Shown in pieces: positions 28,862 through 42,404 of a stretch of 64,000 bases of DNA (position 1 is the stretch's first letter; each line of letters starts with the position of its first letter). This stretch comes from Cryoendolithus antarcticus (Eukaryota; Ascomycota; Dothideomycetes; Cladosporiales; Cladosporiaceae). The translations under genes were made by a program, and so were the position numbers. Location of the stretch: positions 372,001-436,000 of the forward strand of contig NAJO01000036.1 in the NCBI GenBank assembly GCA_002077065.1, read 5' to 3'. The notes below the pieces were generated by a model. The model saw only the letters and a program-made list of their open reading frames with translations. It did no database searches and was not told the origin of the DNA.

Positions 28862-31800
28862 TCTCAAGATTGCCTCGACTGCAATGTATGGGCTGTTTTA
28901 CCCCTACTGCTCTGTATCCCGCCAAGAAATACCTCGACGACTTCACATACTTACACGCTCAAGATGGTCGATATGGCTTGGCATCTCCGGCCGTCATGAA
29001 GTGCCTCAGGATCGAGTGCCGCATCGGGAGTAGCGCGCCAAGGCGCTCTCGGAGGTGCTCAGACTGCACTGCAATTCTTTCACATCGAGACACCAAACTT
29101 ATGCATATAACAACACAACAGCAGATGGTGTCGGGACACCGCCTGTGTTCCCTCAGCGTGACAAGCCGATCTTGATGAGCCTAGAGGGTGAGCATGGGCT
29201 AGACAATGCCACAAAGCTTCAAAAGCTGTAGCCCCCTCACAACACTCACCGACAGTCTTCTGCTGCGGGCAGGGCAGTTCAGTGTACGTACGACACGCTT
29301 CGGCACCCTCGCCTTTCTATGATGATATCTTCACGATTTGTTCCGGCGAAATACATGAGCCACGAACTAAACATGCATCACCATCTGATCCACTCGACTT
29401 CATCTCACTTCCGCGCAGCATTTACGGAGGGTCATTAGCTGACAAGCTCCTTCAGAGGTCGACAGGCGTATCACTTTGAGCTTCACAATTTCCCCCGGCA
29501 AACCTTCGACTTCGCTCCCTTCACTTCTTTATTCGAGACTAACCTAGTCCACCACCGAAGACACGCGAGGCACTCGGCTGACCACATACGTCCACGGCCT
29601 GAGGAATGAGAACCCAGCAGCTTCGGTAAGTTACGATCTCCTCCCTAATCCCATGTTTAATGATGAGCGTATCTATTTCAGTTCTGCTTCTGAAGCATAA
29701 TGTCGATATTATATACCTTACCAAAAATTGTCTGATTGAACTTCCCTGCAACTACACATCGTGCCATTCGAGGGGGAACTTCACTGACCTTACATCAAAG
29801 CAGATACTTTGACGCTGCTACGTGCTAGCGAGACTACCGTGCCACCATTAGACAGCTTCCATTGGTACGTTGTGGAAACCTCGCAAACCCCTCTCATTCA
29901 ATGATGACAACCAGCTTATCCATTCCCTGAGCCTCCGGGCAAGCCTGATCTGCCGAGCTCCCCTTCCAAATACCGTACCTTCGCGGTTTCCGGACCGAGC
30001 TGGAATGACCGGTTGTGAAGTTGTAACGTTCACACGCTGCGTTATGGAGCTTCAGGGCGTAGCAGCTACGTTGTCCGTCTTGGACCTCGTGGCGACGCGC
30101 CGGCAGATGGGCGTGATTAACAACGGCTGTCTGAGAGTGTTACTCGACTTGCTTGACTGAAAACATTTCTCACGCGGCTAAGCGCTGACAACATTTCTTA
30201 CAGGTCACGATAATATGTTTTGCCAGATACCCACTAACATGCTTACTAAATCATCGAAATCACTACTGCCCAAATGTTCTCTGGGTCGGCGTGGAATTGT
30301 TCCCACGTGATGGGCGGGTCCATTTCTGCACAGTGAATGGTGCCTGGGTGCCTCTTAGAGGAGCCTCTGAGTGGGCAACGGCTGCAGCGAGTTAGGTCTG
30401 CGATAACCTGGTTGCAGAGGCATGACATTGCTGGTCACTAGTCAGGCACGATTGTCTGCCTAGTCTGCCCTTGCATTAGCCTGCGCTTCTACCTTCGTAG
30501 TCTTCCCATGATCAACAACGCTAGGACACTTTCGACGATTCAGTACGACTGCACATGCACGTCATCAGCCACCAGTCCTCGTCTGGACCTGTCCTTAGGC
30601 CAGCAGGAATTCGAACTGCTTGGCATGACCCTAGTTTACCTGAATGTCACTTCAATATCCACCGTACCAACGAATGACATTGCGCCGCAGCATTGAAAAT
30701 AACATGTGGCGGTGCCATGTGGCGCGCTCGTAAATCTCCGGCTCGGGATTGGAACTAGGTTCAGGTCCGTGCATCCATCGTAACCTCACGCGTTCGTGAG
30801 CAAAGACATCGACAAAGAGTCCAGCTACCAACAATCGCATCAAAGGGCCAACCTCTCCATGAAACCTTACAAAACGCTAGTCGGTCCCCCATGTCCGTCC
30901 AACGCTTGTCAGCCCCAGCCCGGTGCCCGTGGAGTGAGCGCCGGACAAGCAGCCTTCGGCTCCTCAACATCCGCGGCCTGCATATCGATCCTGACGCTGT
31001 CCGAAGCGCCCCTCTCCGGTAGTCACCAGTACCAGCCGTGCTCGTGTCATTCTGGGGGAGGCCAACCCGGATGTGGTCTGTTCTGCCCTGGCAGGACGCC
31101 GCCAAACGGTGCTATGGGATGATCGTCACAATTTTTATCATCCCCGGATCTGCTCTTGATGTTGCAAAATTGACAAAGGACCAAATGTGGACGCTTCCAA
31201 TTTTGCATTCAGCTGTCACTGCTGTCATAATTGTCACTCGACCAAGGCGATCGGGATCCTACACGTTTGCTTGACTGAGTGGTCCCGACTTTTGTCTCGC
31301 AAGCATTGCGCATTCGTGGTCTCACCCGGCGAGTCGGTGCTAGCATACCCCGTGGCAGATGGCGCCAGCAGTAACGTGCATATTCGCTAAAGCGTACCAC
31401 TAGTTTGGTCCAACCGCCTCGTGCAAGACTGCCGCCCTCGACAAGGGTAAGCTCGACACGCAATGTGGCCACGGTTACTAACGAACGTACGGAATTTACC
31501 TTGGATCAATGGTTGCTGTGCCGTCCACATGCTGATCGTGCATGCGCAAGTGGTCTCGAAGTCGCTTCGAATTCCGATGGTTTGAGGCAGATTGAGTTCA
31601 TAAACCAGACGCCCGTGACTGAGCCACAGTGCGCCATCGGTGCTTGAACGTTGTTGATCTCCCCGGACATGGCGTAGCTGCCATGCGATTGTCTCAAACC
31701 AGATCTTGCATTGCGGAGTTCACTATCAGCTGATAGCCGCCTCCGGTGTCACCTCCGGTATGCCTGGCCAACAATTGTGGTCTGAAGGCCACGGTCAGCT

Positions 31801-32622
31801 CAAGAATGTTGGCCAGCACTGTGGAGAATATGGGCCCAAGTACGCTGCGCTCAACGGTCGCCATTCGGTCGCCAAGCCGTACGACGGTGGCTCCTTAGTG
31901 CTTGACAAATATAGCGCAGCGTACCCAGTGCCAGATCACGACATGCTCTACCACCTTGCAATGTAAGCGATGCGCTTATACTACAGAGGGCAAACCAAGG
32001 TGAACTATGTGGTTCATGTTGCCGATGGTAAGTGGATCCTCGTCGGTTCGGACCCTTCATCTCCAACCAAACGTAGCCGTGTAGATCATTGCGGGATGTT
32101 GCCTGCTTTGTGGGATTCAGCGCTCAGGCACTACTACGCCATGCCTGTAATGGGGTCCAGGTAGGGATATGTAAGGCTAAAAGTCCGACGGCGCGGGACA
32201 GTCTTTCGGACTCTAATTGCGACCCTTGGACCTCACCTTTCCTTTGATCTTGATACATCCTGTCGCTACAATACCTGTACTCGTCATTCCACGTCGCCGA
32301 TACACTCGCTTCTAGCTGACATCCATCGGGATACCATACATTCTCTGTGCGAGATCAGGAAACCTCACTAATTTACAAGTCCTGGTCCGTACCAGCTCCG
32401 GACGCGTTCGGACCTCACAGGCGCATCCGTAATGTGCAACCGCTCGCTGGCGAGCCTTTTGCGTCGCTAACCGACCATAATCCAACGTCGAGGACGCACT
32501 GGTAGCGCACTGTCATACTGCGTTCCAACACTGATCATCTCGACATCGTCGAGTCTTGCAACCTTGCACATGACGGCGCCTGCAACTACATGGTCCAGTC
32601 TCCGTCTGACGTATAAGCTGCG
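28862..32622. other. gene-poor region of about 3.8 kb
   Basis: Many short frames on both strands but none longer than about 115 codons, and none with recognisable motifs. No terminal repeats, reverse transcriptase or transposase motifs were seen by eye. The right part (31,700-32,600) is probably promoter and 5' UTR of the following regulator, which has a long upstream region as such genes often do. The left part has no assignment. Confidence 0.5.
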
Positions 32623-34604
32623 ATGTACAACAGCAATTCGACTTCGACTCCCGCACATCATCACGCTGTGCACGAGTATCAGTGTCAGCGGAGAGCATCG
32701 CTAGCCCACAGATTCGCTGCTAAGCGTCTTCAATCGGTGTTCAACGCGAATTACCCGTCACCACCTATGTCCAGCCCAGCATCTCCAAAGAGGCCTACGA
32801 CCGAATTGTCCCTGCCTGAGAATCTGAACACTGCAGCGCCTGTCGCCTCTGTCGCCGCAACGTTCCTTACGTCCGGACCGCCTGTTCTTCCTCAGCAATC
32901 TTTCCCGTCCGTATCCTCGGCCTACGCAACGCCCTCGTACGCACTTCCGACCACGCAAAGCCACTATCAGAGCAATCCGACACCCTTCTCAGCGCCTGAC
33001 TTTTCTACAGGTCGCGGTGGTCAGTGGGTACAGGGACCTTCACCGGCAAATCCTCCCTTCGACATCGGCGTGTCGCCACAAAGCGCGCGTGGCAGTCGCA
33101 AAACAAAGACGCATGTTGCGTCGGCTTGTGTGAATTGTAAGCGTGCTCACTTGAGTTGCGATGTCCAACGACCGTGTGGCCGGTGCGTCACTTCCGGGAA
33201 GCAGGTATGTTGTGGACAGATCTTGTGATATGTGAACGAATGACTGATAAGTTATAGGAGACTTGCGTTGATGTGGCACATAAGAAGCGCGGCCGACCAC
33301 GTCTCCGCGACGACGGCGAATTCAAGATGGAAAGGCCATTGCCAGCACCGCTCGCAGCTACCAGCAGCGCTGTCGATACTGGTATGACCCAAGTCCGGCC
33401 AATGGCAACGCCAAGGCATCGTCGTCAGGAGTCCTTTCGATCTATGCAGTCCCTAACGAGCGAGGGTTCGCCCAGTTACGGTCCTCCAACCCCTTCCTAC
33501 CTGCGACAACCTGATCGGCCCTACCAATCCGCACTCACTTACGTCAGCCCAAGATCGTCAGCGCCGTCGAATTTGGCCAGCGAGGTGCCGACTGCACTAC
33601 TGGACATGAATCTCGTAATCATGCGGGCGAACCGTGCTTTCCAGCAGATCATGGCTGCGGGTCGTGAACTGACGCAGCAACGACTCACCGACATCGCAGC
33701 GCCAGCGGACTCGGAAAGCTTCATCTCCATTAGGGACAGTCTGCGTGAGGAGCGGGACGGCCGGGAACCGTCGTATCTGCCTCCGATACTTCCCAGCGGT
33801 GAGACGCCCATCAGCGGCGTCGATGATCGTGATGTCGAACGCTACACAGAGGGCTACAGGGACCGAACGCACACCTGGCTACAACTTCAGGCTGCGCCTG
33901 GCGCCGCACAGACATTCCCTGCGCGAATACGACTCGCGAAAGCAGCGACGTACTTCATCGTGGTGATACTGCCTAGCTTTCGACCGGTGGCAGATCGGCC
34001 GCCTCCACAACAGGGATCGATGTACGGTCCACATCTGGCTTTCTCCCCAGGTCCGTCTGTACAACAGCCCAGACCAGTGACACCGCAGCAGCGCCCGCCC
34101 TCGGTACATCCGGCGCCGTCATACACGTACCGTCCGGAAGATAGCAGGACATACCCACCTCAACAGCAGCAGCAGCAACAAAGTTATCAGCAATCGCCAT
34201 CAGGTTCCTCATCATTCACCTACCCTCCAGCTCAACAGCCGAGCGCGTATCAACGCGGCCCGTACGCGAGCTGGCTACCGCCTCAGCAGCAGCAATCGCA
34301 TCCACCTCAGCTGCGCTCCCACCTTTCCGAACCAATGCAGCACTACCCTCGATACACAGCAATGGCAGCACCCAGCGCTTTCGGCCCGATGCTCAACCGC
34401 GAATCCCAGCCTCCAACGCTGGCCTCGTCACCCATGCCGATAACACCTGCGAGTGCAGAGCAATATGGCGGCGCTACGGGAGTATCGGACGTGATGGAAG
34501 GGCGAGACAACGGGTCTAGCGATGAGGAGGCTGATCGCTCTGACGGAGCGCGAACATCGAAGAAGCGGAGGACGATGGGGATTGACGAGGTACTTCAACG
34601 ATGA
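32623..34604 (+). CDS. Zn2Cys6 transcription factor with PAS-like domain
   Basis: Exons 32623-33204 and 33258-34604 give 642 residues. The intron 33205-33257 is GTATGT to TTATAG with branch GACTGAT and splits the zinc cluster. Cysteines: CVNCKRAHLSC, CGRC, then TCVD from exon 2, followed by KKRGRPRLRDD, an AT-hook-like basic tail. The cluster sequence recalls the ERT1/RDS2/AcuK group that controls gluconeogenesis and non-fermentable carbon use, though the orthologue is not certain. A PAS-like region lies near residues 300-375 (VPTALLDMNLVIMRANRAFQ). The C-terminal half is Gln/Pro/Ser-rich with a poly-Gln run (34,160-34,190), and the tail is acidic and then basic (DGARTSKKRRTMGIDE). Confidence 0.88.
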
Positions 34605-34909
34605 TTGCACACGGTGTGATACATGGACGGATCTGGGATATAAAATTTGGAGCAGTGGGCATAGGAATGGGCAGGCTGATGGGCTGTTGAACATGGCAGG
34701 ATCTTGGATTGACTCGTGCAGCCGGAGTATGCTTTGGGATTGAGGCATGAGCATACAAGGACGGGTCGGACCCTGCTCGTGAGCGATGACGGAACGAATA
34801 CCGAAAAAGCCGCTAAACCAGCATAGAAGTATGCAAGCTTCAGCGTCAGAACAGCTGTCTATTGTTTTCGATATATCGCCTCTATCGGACTCCCGATCCC
34901 GGGTCCTTG
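34605..34909. other. convergent 3' spacer
   Basis: About 300 bp between two convergent stop codons. It should hold both 3' UTRs; no feature seen. Confidence 0.5.
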
Positions 34910-37900
34910 TCAGGCTGCCTGAGGTTCCGGCGCGGGAGGGTGAGCTTTTGTAGCCACTGCATCAGGAGCATCACTCATGGCAACCGCCTCAGGCTCGCTA
35001 TGGCCATTAGTAGTTGGCCGTTCCGGGGGCTCTTGCTGCTTCTCAGCCTCATGAAACAGCTCTGCCATCAGGCCCGGCAAAAATCGCTCCAGCCTTGTAC
35101 TTGTCTCAGCCCACAATAGCTTCTGCTGCTCAGTCTGAGCTTCCGAGGCTGGCACAATGTGTCCACCATTGGACATCACGAGCAGAATGTTCTTGAGTGA
35201 CTCGGGCACAGCTTCCGCCAGCATCTCGTTTTGTGGCGTGCTCATGAGCCGTTCCATAATCTCAAGAATCTTGGTCCAAAGATCGAGCACGCCATCCCAC
35301 TCACTGAGGAGCACTAGGTAGTGCAGAAAGATCTTGCAGAGTAGTTGCGATGCCTGGACGCGCGTCTCCGCCATGCCCCGTGGGTCAGTCTGGTAGACTT
35401 CGGGCTTCAGTAGCTGACCGATGAGCGGGAAGAGCACTTCACCGAAGATTTTGGTCCACTCTTTGTGATCCGGTGAGGCGAGATCGGGCGATTGTAAGCA
35501 CCGTTGTAGGGCTGTAAAAGCTTGTTGTCGGATCTCACGACATGGGTTGACGCATTGCATTGCCTGGCACCGCAAAATTGGGGACCAGTAGACGTTCCAT
35601 GCTTCCTGCGTTTCCAAGTGAGACTGCTTGATCAGCTCAGGCACTCGACTGGCCAGCTGCGTGACAATGCCAATAGCTCTGATGCCACGTAGCACGGCTT
35701 CGTTCTTAGCAGGCTTGGCGTCCTTCCGCGCCGGAGTAGGCGGCTGGCCGCGTCGCCCAGATAACGGAGCCTGTTCCTGCCGCGCACCCACACTGCCAGC
35801 TGTAGCAAATGCGTTCAGTAAGCCCACAGCCGGCTCGTAATTGTCTGCCGTGATGGCGGGTGTGGCGCCGGTAGCCACAGCTTCGGCAATCTGAAACGCC
35901 AACTCCGCAGCTTCCGGCTGAGGCCTCAGCGCATGCAGTACGGCCCAGAAGTCCGGACTCGTGGCCATTTCCTTCTTGAGCTCTGCCGGACCACTGACGC
36001 AGCCGTAGATACCTTTCAGGATGGGCTGTGCACACTGCTTAAGCAGCTCCGGTCGGAAGGAGGAGATGGCGTGAAGCACGACTGGTGCCCGGATGTAGCC
36101 ATGGTCGTTACTAGCACGGAGGAGGCTCAAGAGGTAGAACACTGATCGGCTGAGTGCCACAGGATGTAGGCTATCCGCATCTCGTATGGCGACTTGCAGT
36201 GCACCCGCCGCATCAGATCCCAATCGAGTGATGGTGTCCTCATCGCGCAGAGCAAGTATGGTAGCCAGCTCCAGTACGTACACCAAGGCCGGGTCGTACA
36301 CCGGTGCATCCGAGACAGACTTGGTTGCGCGTGTGGGTGACGGTGCCGGTAGATCGGTCTTTACAGTCATGACCCTCGGGCTCTCACTCTCGGGGAGTGA
36401 ATTCAGCAGTGCTGTGCTGAGACTCTGGAGTGACTCGACTGGCAGCTCGCTAACATTGCCGAGGATCTCCTCGAATCGGCAATCGTTGATGCAGTCGACT
36501 GTCATCAACGTGGCTTCGATCTCTTGGTCGTTCGGTTCGGGAGGCTCGTCGTTCATCACGCTGCTGACATAGCTCGTGAATGCGCTGAAAAGACCAACTT
36601 CGCCAGCACGATCATTGCGTTCTATGACTTGTGCAGGGGACTGCAGGGGTATGGGTGGCAGATCGAGATCTCGGGAGATGCTTGTGAACGATGTCGGGAT
36701 CAGGGAGTTGACGAAGAGGTTGATGATGATGCGGACGACCTATGAAACTGTTAGTACGATGTGAACGGCTCCAGAGACGTCGGGCACTTACATGTTCCCA
36801 TCCGTCACGTATTGCAGCCTCATTCCCATTGATCACCTTGAAGAGCACAACAGTTGCGAGCTGCGCTTTCTGATCTCGACCGAAGTCGACGGCAAACTTA
36901 CTGACCATGATGCTCTTCCCGCCAGCTTGAACTTCGGTGTTGAGCTTCGTATCAGTCGGACTGTTCGTTGCCAATGTGCTCAGGCTACTGAGACTCCATA
37001 TGATTTGATCGAGGCATTCATGAATACCATACCGGGTTGCAATCTGAGCACATTGGCTGTAGCCAGCGATGACCCGACTGTATACCGCGTCTTCTGTTGC
37101 AGACACGAATACATAGTTCAGTGTGGCGATGATCGGTCGCCAGGTGGCCGCGAACATCTCCCGATCGTAGATGTTCGTTGGGCAGATCACGAGATCTTCG
37201 GCAGTCTGAGTCTTGACCAGGAGTTCCTTCCATGCATGCTCGAAGGCATGCTTGTTGTCATGCTCCTCAGGAAGTACTATTTCCTTCGCTTTGATGGCGT
37301 TGTAGATCTCCTCAAGGAAGTCGCCATTGAAGTCCTTGCCACCATTGACGCCTCGCAGGTTCTTTGCAAAGTCGGTGAGCTTCATGCGAGCACCAGCCTT
37401 GACATTAGGATTGTATTGATCAGTGTTGAGCATGATGATGGCGTAGATCAGCACGAAGAGCGCATCCGTATCCGAGATGTCGTCTGGCTTCGCAGCTTCA
37501 AAGTACTTTTCCGCAAAGACAGTAACAATGCGCTCAATAAGCTGGGATTCACCAGGCAAACGGAAGGTGTTCAGTATCGATCGTAAAGCCTCGTCAACAC
37601 GCAGCTCGGCGAAGTCAAAGTGCTCCAGATAGGCCTCAAGGATGGCGCTATTATCTCGCTTTGAGATGAACTCACCAAGCATCTTCTTGTCGATCCGTGT
37701 CGTACCTCTGAGGAATTTGGTCACGCTCTGCGCGTCATTGGGATCTTCAATGATACCCTGACCAGCGAGGTATGCAATGCCAGCCTTGGGAGACTCATTG
37801 AACTTCGTGGCGCCCTTGATGATGATCTTCTTTCTTCTACGTTGCTCGCGCAGGGTAGTGATGTCTGGCAGTCCGTCTGTCGCAGGCGAGTCGTCCAGCC

Positions 37901-39719
37901 GCTCGGCGATGAATTGCACGTAGCTGAGCAAACTGTCCAGGCACAGTGGCGGGACGTTGGTTGTGCTCCATGTCGCGGAATCAGGGAACGCATTTCTGGC
38001 CAGCAATCCTACCATGTCAATGCAGAGGTCACTGCGGTCGATCTCGCAATCGTAGTTCACAAAGAGCTCAGTCATGAAACTAGGTATCCTGACCAATGCA
38101 CCTACGGATTCCACCATCGCTTCACGGGCGTCAGGCTTTCGTTGACCACCCTCCATACCTAGCTTCTGTCGATCCTTCACAGGCACAGGCGTACTTCGTC
38201 CACTTTGCGTTCCTGGTGGAGCCTTTACAAGAGCAGGGGTCTGCGGCACTCCCTGGTATAGAGATGGATCAATGTTCGGCTCATCAGGTATCGGCACCCG
38301 CGGATGTAAGCATGCCACTAGGTAAGAGAGGAACAGCTCTTGCTGCAACTTGAGCACGTTGCGACACGTCGCCAAGAGCGTCCCGGCCACTCGAAGTGAT
38401 TCGTGGAGGATGGCAACATTCTCAGATCTGACCAGCTGGAAGAGATTTCGACACATGGTATCTTTCGCCAGATTGGCCAGTGTAGGGTGATTGGCGATAC
38501 TTGGACCCGCTACTTCGAGTGCAACATTGACAATCCTCAAAGCCATCACCCGCAGTGTATCAGTCCTCGCGCGGTCGTGTGGGTCAAGGAGGTTAGCCAA
38601 GGTTCGAAAGAGCTCAGCTATCGAAGGAAGACCATATGGCTTCACGTCCTTCTCCTCTTCATCTTCAGTCCTATTCGATAAATCAAGTTGACTTCCATTC
38701 ACCTCGACGCTGTTTCTTGCACTTCCATTTACTCCAGGTACCTCAAGACTTGTATGTCGAGCTTGCGTCATGCTATCAGGTCCGTGTGCGCCATTCGGAC
38801 TTGAGTCGATTTTCGCTGCATCCATGTCTGCCTGTGGTATGCTCTGTTCGAGGGTGCCATCTCCTTGGGAACCGAATTCTAGTTCGAGCACCTTCAATCG
38901 CTTGAAGATGGTCTGACACATCGTGACCATGCTGATTTCTGCACTTCGTCGAAGCACCTCGCTCATCCGTAGATGGCAACAAATGCTGAGAGCACACTCA
39001 ACAATCTCGCAGACGCTCTGGTCGCCGAGTACGTCGCCAGCAGATCCGCAGATCATGTCTTCCATGAGCTTCAAGATACGTAGAAAGACCACTTCGTCAC
39101 TGGGTGAGTTGTCACCTTCGAATCTGCAGTGTGTGACAGTGGAGGCCAGCAGTTGCATGCCATAGCTGAAGTTCGGACTCGACAGATCGATCACGTGATA
39201 CGAGAGCATCTTTGTGATGGCGATAAGCGCAAGGCTTGTTATCGGGGCAGTCGTGCTAGAGCTCCTGATAATCTGGAGGAATGGTCGAAGGAGCGTTGGA
39301 GTGTCGAACGTCTTGATATCTCGACAGCCTTTCAACTCGATGCGTAGCTTTGCGAATCCACTCATGAGCGGGTTGTCCTGCATGCTCTGCCCCTTCTTCC
39401 CACGCAATCCCCATCTCGAGGTCAGTGCAGCATCTGCTGACTCTTCGCAGTCCAATGCGCCTGCAGTCCTCCTATTGACCTGACGCATCTCGCCATTCAA
39501 TTCCCCCTTTCGCGCGTCCACCGGTAGAAGCCGCGGCGAAGGTGCCGCAGCAGAGCCCAGAATGGACGATATCGAGCTGTGTGCCCATCGAGCGTGCTTT
39601 CGCATCGCCGAAGTCACGGTGATACATTCTGTCACGACCAGCGCCACGGGATCGATGGCGACTCCGAGATCCCGTGAATGTCGCGTCCGTCGAGGAAGTG
39701 AGGAGGTGGAGGAGTCCAT
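34910..39719 (-). CDS. Arf guanine nucleotide exchange factor, GEA/GBF1 type
   Basis: Exons 39719-36792 and 36739-34910 give 1585 residues; the intron 36791-36740 is GTAAGT to CATAG with branch TACTAAC. The N-terminus has the GBF-type opening PVALVVTECITVTSAMRKHA and DCB/HUS helices. The Sec7 domain spans roughly residues 630-830: KFNESPKAGIAYLAGQGII, then FRLPGESQLIERIV with the catalytic glutamic finger near residue 722, and NTDQYNPNVKAGARMKLTDF. HDS-type helical repeats fill the C-terminal half, ending Pro/Glu-rich. Yeast Gea1/Gea2 activate Arf1 at the early Golgi and organise COPI vesicle formation; they are the brefeldin A targets. The Sec7 part lies entirely in exon 1. Confidence 0.95.
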
Positions 39720-42056
39720 ATTGCTGGCAACACCTGCGAGCGTCTCCGTGCTAGAGGTACCAATATGTCGAGTTCGAAGCTGACAATCCCTCTGCCGCTA
39801 CGCCATGACCGACAAGTGTAGAGAAGCCAGCACGTCAGCACGTAAGGCCCAAGAAGAGATTCTATGGAAAAGCCTACCGGCACGTAGTCGCAGTGCGTGC
39901 GGCGCGTAGGCAGTAATGGCTAATATTCGAGATGTAAGTTGTCGATTGAGGTTGTAAGGCATATCTAGATGAATGCCTGAGGCCTCAAAGCACATTCCTA
40001 ACCCGAAGGTGTCCAGATCCTCGACGATGTGTTCCAACGATGGACTGATCCGGCGATGAGCACCGCGCCATACACGATTGTGATACTCAATACCTGGACG
40101 CGAATTGTTTTGCCTAGTGGAAAATTCCTGTGGAATATTCAGACCTGGAGAGGCAACTTGACACCGTGTCAAATTGTCCTCTAGCTTGGACACACCTCAA
40201 CTCATATCTACAATGTACATGAACAATACCTGAGAACTGACCAGCCTGTATCAACGTGACTTCAGACGACTCTACGCTAAACATTCTCGTCCGAACAAGA
40301 CGGAGATCACTCATGAATCTGAATGCGAAGTTCCAGATCGTGCGATACCGTGAATGCACGCTGCTATACACAAATAACATGCTACAGTATCAGACTTCGG
40401 ATCTGAGGCATCGTTGCCCGTAACGCTCTTGCTCTCAGGAGTCATACTATATGAACTGTCGTTCAAAACGTCAATGGCACCTGGCATCAACGACCGTCTG
40501 GTCAGAATCCGAAGACGAGCTGCGCAATGTTGAGGTCTGGTCAGTCAGAGTCATTTGATGCGGAACTCCTTCGCCAGAATGTAGTGCACATGTCATCTCT
40601 GATTCACAGGCTCGGTTACTGGCGATCTGCCGAGACACTACAGTACTTCATGCTCCCGTATTGCCCCGACGGACGCGCTGCCGAAGGTCATGGTAGGCGA
40701 TACAGGCGAGATGGGCTATCCGGATCGTGGAGAAGACGGAGTGATCTGGAGATCTACCCCGCAGAAAGGTGTTCACTCGGTTTGTCTTAGATCCGTTGTG
40801 GTGATCTGATCCATGGGAGCGAGGAGCGGCACTTGACGAACATCAAGACATACCATGTTAAACAGCTTCGGACAGTAACAGTAATGAGGCGAGCTCAAGG
40901 AAGGGTGCGAAGGTCAAGCAAATCGTCCTGAGCATACCACCGGTCACATGCCAGTCTCATATCCCACACTTCCACCGAGATTCATTGATACTGTATGCTT
41001 CTGCGGAGAACGTGGAGTCCATCGCAATAAAGTACAGCAAACGGCGAGGCTGCATCATGCGGTTGACACACTCCGAGGCTCCGGCGGCGAGGGTAGGTAC
41101 AAAGTACACCGCCGCGAAAATTGCGGCATCACAGGATGGCGAAGTCAGCAATCCCTCATCTTCCCGAAGTAGGAAACTCTGTATGAAAGAACTTCCGTCT
41201 GACCACCTCCACGCAACGTCAGCATGTCGGTGTAGTCATCACCGACTGTTGCAGTTGACCGCTTTCGTCGTATGTCAGTACGATTTATACATACAATGAC
41301 ATATCATCTCACTGTTCACGGAGCCGCTGACATGTGAGGCGAACGCCCACGAGACCCCATGAGATCAATCACAAGGAGCATAGTCACCCATCGGAGGCGC
41401 GGGCGACGAAAAGTAGTTGTACCAACTCGTGGGTTGAGACGTGACCCCACGCCCCGTCAGTCGCCTTCCACCGCCACTCCGGCCGTCGCCCCGTAAAGCC
41501 CGGCGAAGAAATGCCTTGCTTTCTGCGAGATCGATGCCGGGGCAAATCGACACTTGTACCCAATTCCATCTCGGAGCCGCATCGCTGACTGGGTGCATTC
41601 ACCCGCGCTTCCTCCGTCATGCACCGGGCCTGAACCCGATGGACGGTTTTGTCGCATCCTGCTCCGCGTCGGCGGAAGATTCTGTTTGCGTACGAAAGAA
41701 ACAAAGTTTGCGGTGTGCGATGCAGGATGGCGGTCGATTGTGCGACATATAATGACCATTACGCCCTCGGCTTCGCGCGTGTCGACAGGTTCTGCTGCAC
41801 GTCTTTGTTTGCTTGTCTCAGACAGAAGTACCCAGTACCAGTCTCGCGTCACTCATCCTGTCACATATGACAGCTCAGTCAGCAGGTAACACGCCGACGT
41901 ACCACAAGTACCAGCGAGTAGTATTTGTCGCGGCTGCGCTCACGACCGCCCTTGCCGACTACGAGCATACATAAGGACTACGCGTCCCTTGGTGGCTATT
42001 TTGCATCAGTCGCCACAAACTTTCGACTTGGCTACACAAGATCAAACATATCGACC
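39720..42056. other. gene-poor spacer, 2.3 kb
   Basis: Short overlapping frames on both strands, none with recognisable motifs. The last 300 bp upstream of 42057 likely serves as promoter of the small gene that follows. Confidence 0.5.
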
Positions 42057-42404
42057 ATGTCGTACACTTCAAACCGAAGCTCAACTCCATCCACTTCACC
42101 AAGCCAGCCGATCAACATGAGCACCTCCTCTCGATCGACCAGCTCGTTGAAAGCGAACATGTACTACTCATCGACGGTCTCCTACCAACCCTTCAGCACA
42201 TCACTGCGACGACCCTCCAGCGAGCGACCAAGCAGCTATGTCAGCGACGAGGATCTACTCGGTGCAGACGAGTGCCAGTACCTGAAGAAGGCACCTCTAC
42301 CACCACGACCAGCAGAGGCATGGTGCGCGAGGCCACTGTTGCCACCTCTCAAGTCGCGACGAAGTAGCTCCCATCGCCACTCGAAAAAAGGATGTCTTGC
42401 CTAA
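42057..42404 (+). CDS. small conserved-looking protein, Ser-rich with PLPPRP motif
   Basis: From ATG 42057 (ACCATGT) this single exon encodes 115 residues. The first 70 are Ser/Thr-rich and disordered. The second part has a compact conserved-looking block: SYVSDEDLLGADECQYL, then KKAPLPPRPAEAWCARPLLP and a basic end (KSRRSSSHRHSKKG). I have the impression of similar short proteins with SDEDL..G and PLPPRP blocks in other Dothideomycetes, from memory only. The Pro-rich stretch could bind SH3 or WW domains. The frame is open upstream to 41925, but those residues have no such character. Confidence 0.6.
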   Translation: MSYTSNRSSTPSTSPSQPINMSTSSRSTSSLKANMYYSSTVSYQPFSTSLRRPSSERPSSYVSDEDLLGADECQYLKKAPLPPRPAEAWCARPLLPPLKSRRSSSHRHSKKGCLA

